A DNA stretch of 64,000 nt from an uncultured Clostridium sp. (GCA_948465565.1 CAOJXR010000007.1:1-64000); one strand, 5' to 3'. Positions 38,326-48,960 are shown, counted from the first letter of the stretch. Numbers and translations are program-made. Notes: generated by a model not told the origin, from the sequence alone.

Positions 38326-41300
38326 ATGGAATTTAAAATAATATACGGCAAAAGCGGCACAGGAAAAACCACATACATATTTAATCAAATAAAAGAAAAA
38401 ATAAAACAAAAAAATAAAATATACATCATAGTACCAGAGCAAATGTCATTTGTAGCAGAACAACACCTATTAAATACAATAGACACAAACAGTAGCATAA
38501 ATGCCGAAGTATTAACACTAAGCAGAATGGCAGACAGAGTAATATCAGAAACAATAGGGAACCTACAAACCCATCTCAGCAAAATAGGAAAAAGCATGAT
38601 AATTTATGATGCATTAGACAATCAAAAAGACAAAATGAACTTTTTAAAAAGTTCAGATAAAAATCTAGAACTAGTACAACGAACAATAACAGAATTCAAG
38701 AAACACAATGTAGACAAAGAAAATTTATCAAAAGCGATAAATAACCTAGAGGACAAATACCTACAACTAAAACTAAGTGATATAAAAAACGTACTAGACA
38801 AATACCAAGAAAAAATACAAGGAAGTTATATTGACGAAGCAGATTCGCTAACAATTTTAGCAGAAAATATTGAATTAGTCGACTTTTTCACAGATTCAAT
38901 CATATATATAGACGAATTTGCAGGCTTCACACCAATTGAATATAAAATAATAGAAAAACTATGTACATTAGCAAAAGAAATAACAATCACAGTATGCACA
39001 GACAGTTTAGAAAATGTGGAAAACTTAGACGACAGTATATATTATTTCAATCAAATAACAGCAGAAAAACTCCTAGACATAGCCAAAAAAACAGGAAGTT
39101 ACATCGAGAAAATAAATATTGACGAAATAAAGAAATTTAAAAGCCAAGAACTATTAAGTCTAGCAGAAAACCTATACACCAACAACACCAAAAAATACAC
39201 AGAAAAAACACAAGACATACAATTATTTATCGCACAAAATCCACATTATGAAGTAGAAAACGTAGCCCAAAACATATTAGACTTAGTAAAAAATAAAAAT
39301 TATAGATACAAAGATATAGCAGTTGTAAGTGCAGATATAGAAAATTACTCAGAAGATATAAAAGCAATTTTTGAAGAATACAACATACCAGTATTTATAG
39401 ACGAAAAAAAAGATGTCAGCCAAAACATATTGATGAAATACATTATTTCATTATTAAACATATATGCAAACAATTACTCATATGAATCAATGTTTTCTTA
39501 TATAAAATCAGGAATATTAGAAATTCCAGCTAACAAAATATTTTTACTAGAAAACTACGTAAAAAAATGGGGAATTAGAGGAAGCAAATGGTATAAATCA
39601 GACTTCGAATTTGAAGAAAAAAACGATATACAAGACGAAGTAAATAAAACCAAAAAACAAATAATAGAACCGATCATAGAACTAAAAAAGAATCTATCAG
39701 GAGAAAAAACAGCAAAAGAAATAACAAAAAAACTATATGAATTTATAGAAAAAAATAATATTCAAGAAAACATATTAAAAAAAGCTGAAGAATTAGAAGA
39801 AAAAGAACAAAAAGAAGCAGCAGATGGATATAGAGCAGGAATAAAAATCTTTTTTGATGTGCTAGATGAAATTTTCATGATATTCGAAAACGACAAAATG
39901 TCATTTGAAAGATACAATAAAATTTTACAAATAGGAATATCACAATCAGAATTCGGAAGAATACCATCATCATTCGACCAAATATTATTTGGAGACACAG
40001 ACAGAACCAAAACAAGAGATATTAAAATCCTATTTCTATTAGGAATAAACGATGGAGCAATACCAAACATATTAAAAGATGAAGGATTCCTAAATGACAA
40101 AGACAGAGACAGGCTAAAAGAAAACAACATAGAAATAGCAAAAAATTCACTAGAACTACTATACGAAAATCAGTTCAACATCTACAAAGTATTATGCATG
40201 CCAGAAGAAAAACTATACCTATCATATCCAGTAACAGACAAAGAAGGAAAAGCAATAAGACCATCAATACTTATTACACAAATCAAAAAAATATTTGAGA
40301 ACCTAACTGAAGACAGTGACATTATAGAAAAAAAATATAAAATAACAACTAAACAAGCGACGCTAAACAATGTAATAGAAAAATACAAACAATATTTAGA
40401 TGGAGAAAATATAGACGAAGAATGGGAAAATGCCATATTGTGGTATAAGCAAAACCAAAAAGACAAAATCACAAAAATACTAAAAGGAGCAGATTACACC
40501 AATATACCAGAACAAATCACAGCAGGAAACATAAAAGAAATATACGGAAAAAATCTACGTACAAGCATATCAAGACTAGAGCAATACAGAAAATGTCCAT
40601 TTTCATTCCATTTAAAATATGGACTAAAACTAAACGAAGAAGAGGAATTCAAAATACGTTCATTAGATACAGGAAACTTCATGCATGAAGTAATAGATGA
40701 AGTATTCTCAAAAATAGAAACAAACCAATTAGACGTAAAAACAATAAGTAAAGAAGAATTAAACAAAATTATCGAAGAAATAATAAATCAAAAACTAGGA
40801 ATGAGTAAAAATTACATATTCACAAGTTCTCCCAAATTTATAGTATTAACCAAAAGATTAAAAAAAGTAGTAAACGAATCAATACAATACATTATTGAAC
40901 AACTTAAAAATAGCAAATTTGAATTATATGGACACGAACTAGAATTCAACGAAAAATCAGAATTAAAACCAATGAAAATAGACTTAGAAAACGGTAATCA
41001 AGTAACAGTAACAGGAAAAATAGACAGAATTGACATAGCAAAAACAGAAAACAACACATATGTAAGAATAATAGACTATAAATCATCGGTAAAAGACATA
41101 AACTTAAATCAAGTAGTAGCAGGAATACAAATACAACTACTAACATACTTAGACGAAATAAGCCAGCAAAAACAATTCGACCCAGCAGGAGTACTATACT
41201 TCAGTCTTATAGACACAATAATAAAAGCAGACAAAAAAATGACAGATGAACAACTAAAAAAAGAAATAAACAAAAACTTTAAGATGAAAGGTATGATAGT

Positions 41301-41667
41301 AGCAGATATAGACATTGTCAAAATGATGGACAAAAAACTCGCACCATCAACCAGCTCAGACATAATACCAGTATACCTTGACAAAGAAGGAAACATCAGC
41401 GAAGGAAAATCAAAAACACTAAACAAAGAAAAATTCGAAAGACTACAAAAATATACAAAACACATAATATCAGAAATATCAAAAGAAATATTCAGCGGAA
41501 ATATTGACATAAAACCATACTATATGAGTAAAAAAACACCCTGTGAATATTGCCAATATAAAACAATCTGCAATTTTGACCCAAAACTAGAAAACAACAC
41601 CTACCGTTATATAAAAAATTTAAGCAACGAAGAAATATTATCAGATATTTGTAAAAATAACAAATAA
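38326..41667 (+). CDS. addB: ATP-dependent helicase/nuclease subunit B (AddB)
   Basis: 1113 aa. The N-terminal Walker A GKSGTGKTTYIFNQI is at about 7-21; the helicase-like middle includes LFLLGINDGAIPNI. The C-terminal RecB-type nuclease has GKIDRIDIAKT, RIIDYKSS (about 908) and the AddB 4Fe-4S cysteines (CEYCQYKTIC, about 1075, with an upstream Cys at YRKCPFSF). AddA, its usual downstream partner, is not here; murF-ddl follows. It processes double-strand ends. Confidence 0.93.
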   Translation: MEFKIIYGKSGTGKTTYIFNQIKEKIKQKNKIYIIVPEQMSFVAEQHLLNTIDTNSSINAEVLTLSRMADRVISETIGNLQTHLSKIGKSMIIYDALDNQKDKMNFLKSSDKNLELVQRTITEFKKHNVDKENLSKAINNLEDKYLQLKLSDIKNVLDKYQEKIQGSYIDEADSLTILAENIELVDFFTDSIIYIDEFAGFTPIEYKIIEKLCTLAKEITITVCTDSLENVENLDDSIYYFNQITAEKLLDIAKKTGSYIEKINIDEIKKFKSQELLSLAENLYTNNTKKYTEKTQDIQLFIAQNPHYEVENVAQNILDLVKNKNYRYKDIAVVSADIENYSEDIKAIFEEYNIPVFIDEKKDVSQNILMKYIISLLNIYANNYSYESMFSYIKSGILEIPANKIFLLENYVKKWGIRGSKWYKSDFEFEEKNDIQDEVNKTKKQIIEPIIELKKNLSGEKTAKEITKKLYEFIEKNNIQENILKKAEELEEKEQKEAADGYRAGIKIFFDVLDEIFMIFENDKMSFERYNKILQIGISQSEFGRIPSSFDQILFGDTDRTKTRDIKILFLLGINDGAIPNILKDEGFLNDKDRDRLKENNIEIAKNSLELLYENQFNIYKVLCMPEEKLYLSYPVTDKEGKAIRPSILITQIKKIFENLTEDSDIIEKKYKITTKQATLNNVIEKYKQYLDGENIDEEWENAILWYKQNQKDKITKILKGADYTNIPEQITAGNIKEIYGKNLRTSISRLEQYRKCPFSFHLKYGLKLNEEEEFKIRSLDTGNFMHEVIDEVFSKIETNQLDVKTISKEELNKIIEEIINQKLGMSKNYIFTSSPKFIVLTKRLKKVVNESIQYIIEQLKNSKFELYGHELEFNEKSELKPMKIDLENGNQVTVTGKIDRIDIAKTENNTYVRIIDYKSSVKDINLNQVVAGIQIQLLTYLDEISQQKQFDPAGVLYFSLIDTIIKADKKMTDEQLKKEINKNFKMKGMIVADIDIVKMMDKKLAPSTSSDIIPVYLDKEGNISEGKSKTLNKEKFERLQKYTKHIISEISKEIFSGNIDIKPYYMSKKTPCEYCQYKTICNFDPKLENNTYRYIKNLSNEEILSDICKNNK

Positions 41668-41736
41668 GTGATAATATATATCAGTATTTGTGAATATTAT
41701 TATATAACAAATCTATAGAGAATAAAAGGTGATTTT

Positions 41737-44151
41737 ATGAAAAAACTTTATGTACAGGATGTATTAGAAAAAACAAAAGGGGAAGTCCTTTGTGGAAAAA
41801 CTGATGTAGAAATAGGAGAAATCAGTATAGACACAAGAACACTAGAAAAAGGTCAAACATACTTAGCATTAAAAGGAGAAAACGTAGACGGAACAGTCTA
41901 TTGCAAAAACGCAATAAACAAGGGAGCAAAGGTATGCTTTGTCCAAGAAAACATTTTCACAAAAGAGGAGCTAACAGACTTAAGTGACAAAGTAACAATA
42001 GTAAAAGTAGAAAATGTAGAAGACGCACTTGTCGAAATGGCAAAAATTAAAAGAGTAATGTATAACATTCCAGTAGTAGCAATAACAGGAAGTGTCGGAA
42101 AAACGAGCACAAAAGAAGTAATTGCAAGCGTAATGGAACAGAAATTCAACGTACAAAAAACAAAAGGAAACCAAAATAACAGACTAGGACTACCAATAAC
42201 AATCATGGGACTAAAAGACCATGATGCATTAGTAATAGAAATGGGAATGAACCATGCAGGCGAGCTTAGTGAACTAACACAAATAGCAAAACCAACACTA
42301 TGTGTAATATCAAATATAGGAACATCACACATAGGAAACCTAGGCTCAAGAGAAAATATATTAAAAGCAAAACTAGAAATACTAGAAGGAATGAAAAGCG
42401 GAAAAGTAATTATCAACAACGATAATGACCTATTACATAAATGGAATAAAGAAGATGATATCTGGGAAAAAGTAACTTTTGGAATAAACGAAACAAGTAA
42501 CTACCAAGCAAAAGACATAAAAATGAATGAAACTGGAAATCAATTTACTATAGAAATAAACTCAAAGAAATATGAATTCACAACAAAAACTCCAGGAGAG
42601 CCATTCATATTAAATGCATTATCTGCAATAAGTGTAGGAATGCAATATGGTATAGAACCAGAAAAAATGCAAAAAGCAATATCAGAAACAAATCCAGGAA
42701 AAAACAGAATGGACATAGAAAATATAAATGACATAACAATAATAAAAGACTACTACAACGCAAGTTTAGAATCAATAAAACCAAGTCTAGAATACTTATC
42801 AAAGCTAAAAGGCGGAAAGAAAATAGCAGTACTAGGAGACATAAAAGAAGTAGGAGACTATTCAAAACAACTACACGAACAAGTCGGAGAAGAAACTGTA
42901 AAAAACAACATAGACATACTAATCACAGTAGGAAAAGAAGCTGAACATATTGCAAATAGTGCAATATCACAAGGAATGCTTAAAGAAAATATATTTCCAT
43001 GCAAAAACAACTTACAAGCAGTAAACAAGCTTAAAAAAATAGCACAAAAAAAAGACAAAATACTATTAAAAGCCTCAAACAGTATGAAATTTGGAGAAAT
43101 TTTAGACGGATACATAAACAAAATAAAAGTTGGGATAGTAGTAGGAGGAATGTCATCAGAACACGATGTATCATTAATGTCAGGAAATTCAATACTAGAA
43201 AAAATTGACAAAGAAAAATACGACATAAAAGTAATATACATAAAAAGAAACGGAAATGTATACGAATACACAGGTCCATATGAAAAAATCAGAGAAATAA
43301 ACCAATCTAACCTAATACCAACAAGTAGCATAATAGAAGCAGTAAAAGATTGCCAAGTAGTATTCCCAGTACTACATGGAAAATATGGAGAAGATGGCTG
43401 TATACAAGGTGCACTAGAAATGATAGAAAAACCATATGTAGGATGTGGAGTATTCACATCAAGTGCATGTATGGACAAAGAATTCACTAAAAAAATATTA
43501 ACTTTAGCAGAAATACCAGTAGCAAAATCAATAACAGTGCAAAAAGAACCACACTACTATAGCTGTGACTTAGAAGAAAAAGAATACACACTAGAAAGCC
43601 TATGCAAAAAAGCAGAAGATTATTTACACTTTCCAATGTTTATAAAACCATCAAGAGAAGGTTCATCTTTCGGAGTAACACGAGCAGCAAACCAAGAAGA
43701 ATTGATGAATTCAATAAAAGAAGCAGAAAAATACGACAACAAAATACTAATAGAAGAAGAAATAAAAGGAAGAGAAGTAGAATGTGCAGTTTTAGGAAAC
43801 AGTAACATACTAACATCAGAAGTAGGAGAAGTAAAATCAGCAGAAAGTTTTTACACATTTGACGCAAAATACAATAATCAAGAATCAAGAACAGAAATAC
43901 CAGCAAAAATAAAACCAGAACACAGAGAAAAAATAAAAAAATATGCCAAACTAGCATATAAAGCAGTAAACGGGACAGGATTATCAAGAGTAGACTTCTT
44001 CATAAGAGAAAACGGAGACATCATACTAAACGAAATAAATACACTACCAGGATTTACGAAAATAAGCATGTATCCAAAACTATTCGAAGCAGTAGGAATC
44101 AGCTATTCAAGTTTAATAGATATTCTTATTGAATTAGCAATAGAAAAATAA
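41737..44151 (+). CDS. MurF-Ddl fusion: two consecutive peptidoglycan enzymes in one chain
   Basis: 804 aa. Residues 1 to about 455 are MurF: ISIDTRTLEKGQTYLALKGE, the ATP loop ITGSVGKTSTKEV (about 115), VIEMGMNHAGELSELT and KDYYNASLESIKPSL. From about 466 a complete D-Ala-D-Ala ligase begins (KVGIVVGGMSSEHDVSLMSG) with FPVLHGKYGEDGCIQG, PSREGSSFGVT and NEINTLPGFTKISMYPKL. Ddl makes D-Ala-D-Ala and MurF adds it to the UDP-MurNAc-tripeptide, so the fusion joins successive steps. The Ddl region has Tyr/Phe-type context of the D-Ala ligase rather than D-Lac enzymes (inference). Confidence 0.93.
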   Translation: MKKLYVQDVLEKTKGEVLCGKTDVEIGEISIDTRTLEKGQTYLALKGENVDGTVYCKNAINKGAKVCFVQENIFTKEELTDLSDKVTIVKVENVEDALVEMAKIKRVMYNIPVVAITGSVGKTSTKEVIASVMEQKFNVQKTKGNQNNRLGLPITIMGLKDHDALVIEMGMNHAGELSELTQIAKPTLCVISNIGTSHIGNLGSRENILKAKLEILEGMKSGKVIINNDNDLLHKWNKEDDIWEKVTFGINETSNYQAKDIKMNETGNQFTIEINSKKYEFTTKTPGEPFILNALSAISVGMQYGIEPEKMQKAISETNPGKNRMDIENINDITIIKDYYNASLESIKPSLEYLSKLKGGKKIAVLGDIKEVGDYSKQLHEQVGEETVKNNIDILITVGKEAEHIANSAISQGMLKENIFPCKNNLQAVNKLKKIAQKKDKILLKASNSMKFGEILDGYINKIKVGIVVGGMSSEHDVSLMSGNSILEKIDKEKYDIKVIYIKRNGNVYEYTGPYEKIREINQSNLIPTSSIIEAVKDCQVVFPVLHGKYGEDGCIQGALEMIEKPYVGCGVFTSSACMDKEFTKKILTLAEIPVAKSITVQKEPHYYSCDLEEKEYTLESLCKKAEDYLHFPMFIKPSREGSSFGVTRAANQEELMNSIKEAEKYDNKILIEEEIKGREVECAVLGNSNILTSEVGEVKSAESFYTFDAKYNNQESRTEIPAKIKPEHREKIKKYAKLAYKAVNGTGLSRVDFFIRENGDIILNEINTLPGFTKISMYPKLFEAVGISYSSLIDILIELAIEK

Positions 44152-44162
44152 AAGAGGTAAAA

Positions 44163-44723
44163 ATGAAAACATATGAACAAATAAAAGAATATATCCAGAA
44201 CATATTATCAGAAAAAAGATTTTATCATTCTGAATGTGTAGCAAATCGTTGCATTGAACTAGCAAAAATATATGAAGTAGACGAAGAAAAAGCAAAATTA
44301 GTAGGAATAGCACACGACGTCGCAAAAGAAATGCCAGCAGAAGAACAAATAAAATATGCTAAAGAAAATGGAATAAAACTAGACGAAATCGAACTAAAAA
44401 ACACGAAATTACTACACGCTATAATAGGAGCAAAAATATGTGAAAAAGAATTTGGGTTCACAAAAGACATGGTAGAAGCGGTAAGAAATCACACAACAGG
44501 AACCCCATACATGGATATGCTATCAAAAGTGCTATTTATAAGTGACGCAACAGGAATAGACAGAACATATGACGAAGCAAAACACTTATATGAAATAGCA
44601 ACAAAAGACATAGACCAAGCCATATTCGAATGCCTAAGCAGCACAATAAAAGAGATTGTAGAAAGAGGGTTACCACTACATATAGACACAGTAAGAACAA
44701 GAAATGAATATTTATTAAAATAA
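44163..44723 (+). CDS. yqeK: YqeK-family HD hydrolase (Ap4A hydrolase)
   Basis: 186 aa. HD-domain residues: H in RFYHSECVANRCIEL, HD in GIAHDVAKEMP (about 50), H in LLHAIIGA and D in LFISDATGIDRTYDEA. YqeK hydrolyses diadenosine tetraphosphate. AAGAGG lies 6 bases upstream, 11 bases after murF-ddl. Usually found with nadD and rsfS, which are absent here. Confidence 0.9.
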   Translation: MKTYEQIKEYIQNILSEKRFYHSECVANRCIELAKIYEVDEEKAKLVGIAHDVAKEMPAEEQIKYAKENGIKLDEIELKNTKLLHAIIGAKICEKEFGFTKDMVEAVRNHTTGTPYMDMLSKVLFISDATGIDRTYDEAKHLYEIATKDIDQAIFECLSSTIKEIVERGLPLHIDTVRTRNEYLLK

Positions 44724-44728
44724 TATAA

Positions 44729-44840
44729 TGTAGAATAAAAAGAAATATAATTATTTGAAATGACGCACAGTTTAGTCGCATTTTCGAAGGAAATGCGACC
44801 AGTAAGGAATGAAAATAATTATATTTCTTTTTATTCTACA
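44729..44840. repeat. 112-bp perfect-ended inverted repeat (MITE-like)
   Basis: The 28-base arm 44729-44756, beginning TGTAGAATAAAAAGAAATAT, is the exact reverse complement of 44813-44840. Inside is a second hairpin (GTCGCATTT / AAATGCGAC). There is no open reading frame. It is far larger than the terminators of this genome and lacks an obvious target duplication. It may also end yqeK transcription. Confidence 0.7.
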
Positions 44841-44921
44841 AAATTTGCTATAAAATGTTCCCAATTGTCAAATTCTATGATATAATCTACACGAAATTTA
44901 TCCAAGTTTGGAGGATGTTAA

Positions 44922-45815
44922 ATGATAATCAAAGATTACTACAAAATTTTAGGCTTAACGAACAACAAAGCAAGCCTAGACGAAATAAAAATTGCATATA
45001 GAGACATGGCCAAAAAATATCATCCAGATGTAAATGGCAACAACAGACAAGCAGAGGAAATATTCAAAGACATAGGCGAAGCATATAACACACTTTCAAA
45101 CAATAAACAAAGAAGAAAATACGACAGAATGTGGCAATATTACATTGGAAGAAAAAACAAACAAAACGAACAATATAGAAACGCCAAAATGAAAGACTTT
45201 ATGGGACTATTCTTTGGAAGAGAAAAGAAACAAGAAAAAGAAGAAATAATAGATAAAAAAGCTCCAATAAAAGGAGAAGACATAAATACAGAAATAACAG
45301 CAACACTAACAGAAGCATTTTTTGGAGCAGCGAAAGAGATAAAATTTAAAACAGTAGATGGCGGAACAAAAAAAATAGACGTAAAAATACCAGCAGGAAT
45401 CAGAAATAATGAAAAAATAAGATTAATAGGACAAGGAAAACTTGGTAAAAACGGAGGAAAAGCAGGCGACCTATTTATAAAAATAAAAATAAAAAACATT
45501 ACAAACCTAAGATTAGAAGGAATAGATATTTATACTGACTTACTAATATCACCATGGGAAGCAGCACTAAGTACAAAAGTAATGATAACAGGAATAGACG
45601 AAGAAATTGAAGTAACTATTCCAAAAGGCATTCAAAGCGGACAAACAATTGAATTAGAAAACAAAGGTTACAAAGACGGAAAAGGTGGAAGAGGAAAGCT
45701 TATAGCCATTGTAAAAATTATGGTCCCAGAAGCGGTAAGCAAAGAAGAAATAGAATTATTTAAAAAATTAAAAGAAATAAGTAAATTCAATCCTAGAAAG
45801 ACTAAAACAATATAG
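44922..45815 (+). CDS. DnaJ/CbpA-type co-chaperone without zinc finger
   Basis: 297 aa. The J domain (about 4-70) carries the HPD motif (KYHPDVNGNN). A charged linker and then the DnaJ C-terminal substrate-binding domains follow (TATLTEAFFGAAKEI; DVKIPAGIRNNEKIRLIGQG; GDLFIKIKIK; GLQSGQTIE-type IPKGIQSGQTIELENKGY). There are no CxxCxGxG repeats, so it is CbpA-like. It stimulates DnaK. GGAGG lies 8 bases upstream. Confidence 0.9.
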   Translation: MIIKDYYKILGLTNNKASLDEIKIAYRDMAKKYHPDVNGNNRQAEEIFKDIGEAYNTLSNNKQRRKYDRMWQYYIGRKNKQNEQYRNAKMKDFMGLFFGREKKQEKEEIIDKKAPIKGEDINTEITATLTEAFFGAAKEIKFKTVDGGTKKIDVKIPAGIRNNEKIRLIGQGKLGKNGGKAGDLFIKIKIKNITNLRLEGIDIYTDLLISPWEAALSTKVMITGIDEEIEVTIPKGIQSGQTIELENKGYKDGKGGRGKLIAIVKIMVPEAVSKEEIELFKKLKEISKFNPRKTKTI

Positions 45816-45820
45816 GATTG

Positions 45821-45849
45821 TTGACATAAAAAGTAAATTGTAGTATAAT
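45821..45849 (+). promoter_or_regulatory. Promoter of the second virD4 operon
   Basis: TTGACA (45821-45826), 17 bases, TATAAT (45844-45849): a perfect sigma-A promoter 62 bases before the first gene. Confidence 0.85.
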
Positions 45850-45910
45850 TAAACCATGTTTGATTATACGAAAGATAAAATACAATTTTTTTGTATAGAA
45901 GGGGTGTAAA

Positions 45911-46444
45911 ATGGAAGAAATTTTTGGAAAACACTTTAGTATTACAGAACCTGAAAATATAAACACGGTAATATATAAAGTAAACAAAACAGAAAAAGAA
46001 TTTTTAGACAAATCACCAAAATTTACAATGGAAAGGTTAGAATACTCAGAAGAATATGTAGGAAACAACAAGAAAAAAACCTTTTTCTTAATGGAGCCAG
46101 CGCCAGAAGGAAATCAATTAATTATATTCTCTTTTGGAAAAGACAAAATAGTAGTAAATAATGGCTTCTTAGAAACAAAAACAAACCTTGTAAAAGTATC
46201 AAACACACCAGTACCAATGAAATTCCAAACTCTATATAATGAAAATGAAACAGAATATAGAGATTTTGAATATACACCAAATTTAAAAAGACCGATAACA
46301 ATAATAGACCCAGAGACAACAGAAGAAGTGAAACCAAAACTATACTTTGACGAAGAAGCAAACGAAGTAAAAGGAAAATGCACACTTCAAGCACAAAAGA
46401 CATATGTAATGATTGAATTAAAAGATAAAAAAAGTAGAAGTTAA
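45911..46444 (+). CDS. Unknown protein, first gene of the second virD4 operon
   Basis: 177 aa, soluble, mixed alpha/beta, no membrane segment or cysteine motif. It begins MEEIFGKHFSITEPENINTV. Repeated short segments with NKTEKEFL and YNENETEYRDFEY suggest a beta-sandwich, but I recognise no family. It is followed at 21 bases by another unknown gene and then virD4, which suggests a T4SS-related role. Confidence 0.6.
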   Translation: MEEIFGKHFSITEPENINTVIYKVNKTEKEFLDKSPKFTMERLEYSEEYVGNNKKKTFFLMEPAPEGNQLIIFSFGKDKIVVNNGFLETKTNLVKVSNTPVPMKFQTLYNENETEYRDFEYTPNLKRPITIIDPETTEEVKPKLYFDEEANEVKGKCTLQAQKTYVMIELKDKKSRS

Positions 46445-46464
46445 ATCGAAAGGGGAAAAAGTTA

Positions 46465-46869
46465 ATGGAAAACATGCAAGCTCGTAATGAAAAGAAAAGC
46501 TATTGTTTAAGTAATGAACGTGCAGCAGAGCTTATGAGCAAAACAGAAAGATGTTCAGTAATAGTAACTCCTCAAAGAGAAATAGGAAGAGAATGCAAAA
46601 TTGACGTAATGGCAGCAACAATCGAAACAGCAAGAGAAATAAAAGACAATATAAGACCTGAAAAACAAGGAGATGCAATAAATCCTCAATATGCAGCTGA
46701 ATTTGGAGAAAGTGTAGTAATAGTAACAGATAAATCAAAAGGAATCTCAAGCAAGGCAGACGAAAGAGCAGAAAACGAAACACAAAGACTATCAAGAGAA
46801 AAGATAGAACTATCAAGAAGAGTAGAAGACAAGTACAACAGCAATAGTGAAAATAATAAAGAAAGATAA
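46465..46869 (+). CDS. Unknown protein, second gene of the virD4 operon
   Basis: 134 aa, soluble. The core SNERAAELMSKTERCSVIVTP and AETAREIKD-type helix are followed by an acidic/basic coiled-coil tail (SKADERAENETQRLSREKIELSRRVEDK). No known domain recognised. AAAGGGG lies 9 bases upstream. It sits directly before virD4 (30-base gap); perhaps an adaptor. Confidence 0.55.
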   Translation: MENMQARNEKKSYCLSNERAAELMSKTERCSVIVTPQREIGRECKIDVMAATIETAREIKDNIRPEKQGDAINPQYAAEFGESVVIVTDKSKGISSKADERAENETQRLSREKIELSRRVEDKYNSNSENNKER

Positions 46870-46899
46870 AATAGTAACCAAAGAAAAGGATGAAGTAAT

Positions 46900-48946
46900 A
46901 TGAATTTTGGAGAAAAACTTTCCAAAGCCATAAAGAAGATAAAAGGTAAATTAATAGTAAGTGTAATACTATGGTTAGTTTTGACCATAGTATTTGTTGC
47001 GCCATTTGCACTAGCATTACACTCAGCAATGACACAAGTAGAAAATAGCTCAAAATGGTCAACACTATTTATGACATTAGGACAGCAAATTGTAAAACCG
47101 CTTGAATCAATTGGACTATGTATAGCAGGAGAATCAGATGGATACTTCTTTGGAATACTTTGGAGATACACACTCATATACGCAGCAATTGCAACAGTCG
47201 GAATAATGAAAGCAATGCCAAAACACGAATTTGATGGAATAGAAAACGGTTCAAGCGATTGGTGTGTAAATGGAGAACAATATTCAATATTAAACAATAA
47301 AGACGGTATAATCCTAGCAGAAAAAAATTATTTACCAGTAGACAAAAGAGGAAACGTAAACGTATTAGTAGTTGGACGGTTCAGGTTCTGGTAAATCAGC
47401 ATCATATGTTATACCAAACGCATGCCAACTATTAGGATCATATGTATTTACAGACCCAAAAGGCGAATTATACGACAAAACAGCAGGATACCTTAAAGAA
47501 AAAGGTTACAAAATAAAAGTACTAAACTTAGTAAGACCGCAAAAAAGCGATGGATATAATCCACTATTACATATAAGAAACGAAATAGACGTTGACGTAA
47601 TTGCGAACACAATAGTAAAAGGCCAAGCAGTATCATCAGGCTCAGACCCATATTGGGACGACATGGCAGAAATGTTATTAAAAGCATTAATATATTACCT
47701 AAAAGCAGTAAGACCACCAGAAGAACAAAACCTAGCAAGCTGTGCAGAGCTAGTAAGAGCAGCCAATAATAATGGAGGAGACAACCTATTAACAAACCTA
47801 ATGAACCAATTACCATTTGACCATCCAGCAAGAATGAACTACAAATCAATCGAAATCGCACCAGAAAAAACATATGGTTCAATTCTATCATCATTACAAT
47901 CAAAATTAGGTAAATTCGACTCAAAAGAAATCGCAGAATTAACATCAACAAACACAATAGACTTTACAGACATAGGAAAAGAAAAAACAGCAGTATACGT
48001 TATTTCATCAGACACACACGCAGCATATGACTTCCTATTAACAATATTCTTCTCACAAATGATACAACAACTATACGATTATGCAGACGAAAACGGAGGA
48101 GCATTACCAGTTCCAACATACTTCATACTTGACGAGTTCGCAAACATCGGTAAAATACCAGACTTTGATAAAAAAATATCAACATCAAGAAGTAGAAAAA
48201 TATCATTCAGTGTAATATTACAGAACTTAGACCAATTAGAAGCAGTATACAAAGAACAACACGAAACAATTATGGGTAACTGTGATACTCACCTTTTCCT
48301 AGGAAGTAACTCACAAAAAACAGTAGAATACTTCTCAAAAGCACTAGGAGAAAAAACAATATTCAGACAAAGCGAATCAATTAACAAAGACAAAGACGAC
48401 TGGAAACAAGGAAAAAGCGTATCAGAACAAAACATGGCAAGAGCATTACTAACACCAGACGAGCTACGTAGACTAGATGTAGACGAATGTATAATATATG
48501 AAAAAGGTTTAAAACCAATAAAAGCATCAAAATATTATTACTATAAATATCCAACAGAAAGAATGATAAAACCATATGCAGTTGACCATAACACAAGAGA
48601 AGATATAGACAGAGGAAAATGGAGAAAGTACAATCCATACAACCCATATGTAGACGAAGAAAATATACCAAAACAAAACACAAAAATAGAACAATTAGAT
48701 GACCTATTTAAAGATGACGAGCAGACAGAAACAAAAAAAGAAGAAACACTAAAAACAAACACAAATCCAGAAGTAAAATTACAACCACAATCACTAGACG
48801 ACTTATTTGACGACATGCCAATAGGTTTACCAATGGAACCAGAAGTTGAAAAAACAAAAGAACCAGAAAAAACTGAAGTAGACATCCAAAAAGAATTAGA
48901 AGCCAAGTTTGACGAACTATTTGGAAGCCTAAACGACGAAGATTAA
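46900..48946 (+). CDS. virD4: VirD4/TraG coupling ATPase (second copy), read through a +1 shift at CGG
   Basis: About 681 aa over two frames. The first frame has two membrane segments (about 20-42 and 87-108) and the TraG N-domain ending RGNVNVLVVG. The next codon, 47377-47379, is CGG. Unshifted it ends at 47394, inside Walker A. Skipping the C gives GTT GGA GGT TCA GGT TCT GGT AAA TCA (GGSGSGKSA), then TDPKGELYD, DPYWDDMAEMLLKALIYYL, Walker B FILDEFANIGKIPDFD and SVILQNLDQLEAVY. The C-terminal 130 residues are an acidic/lysine-rich tail. It recruits substrates to a T4SS. It differs clearly from the copy at 27376. Confidence 0.9.
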
Positions 48947-48960
48947 AACAAATGTTCTAA

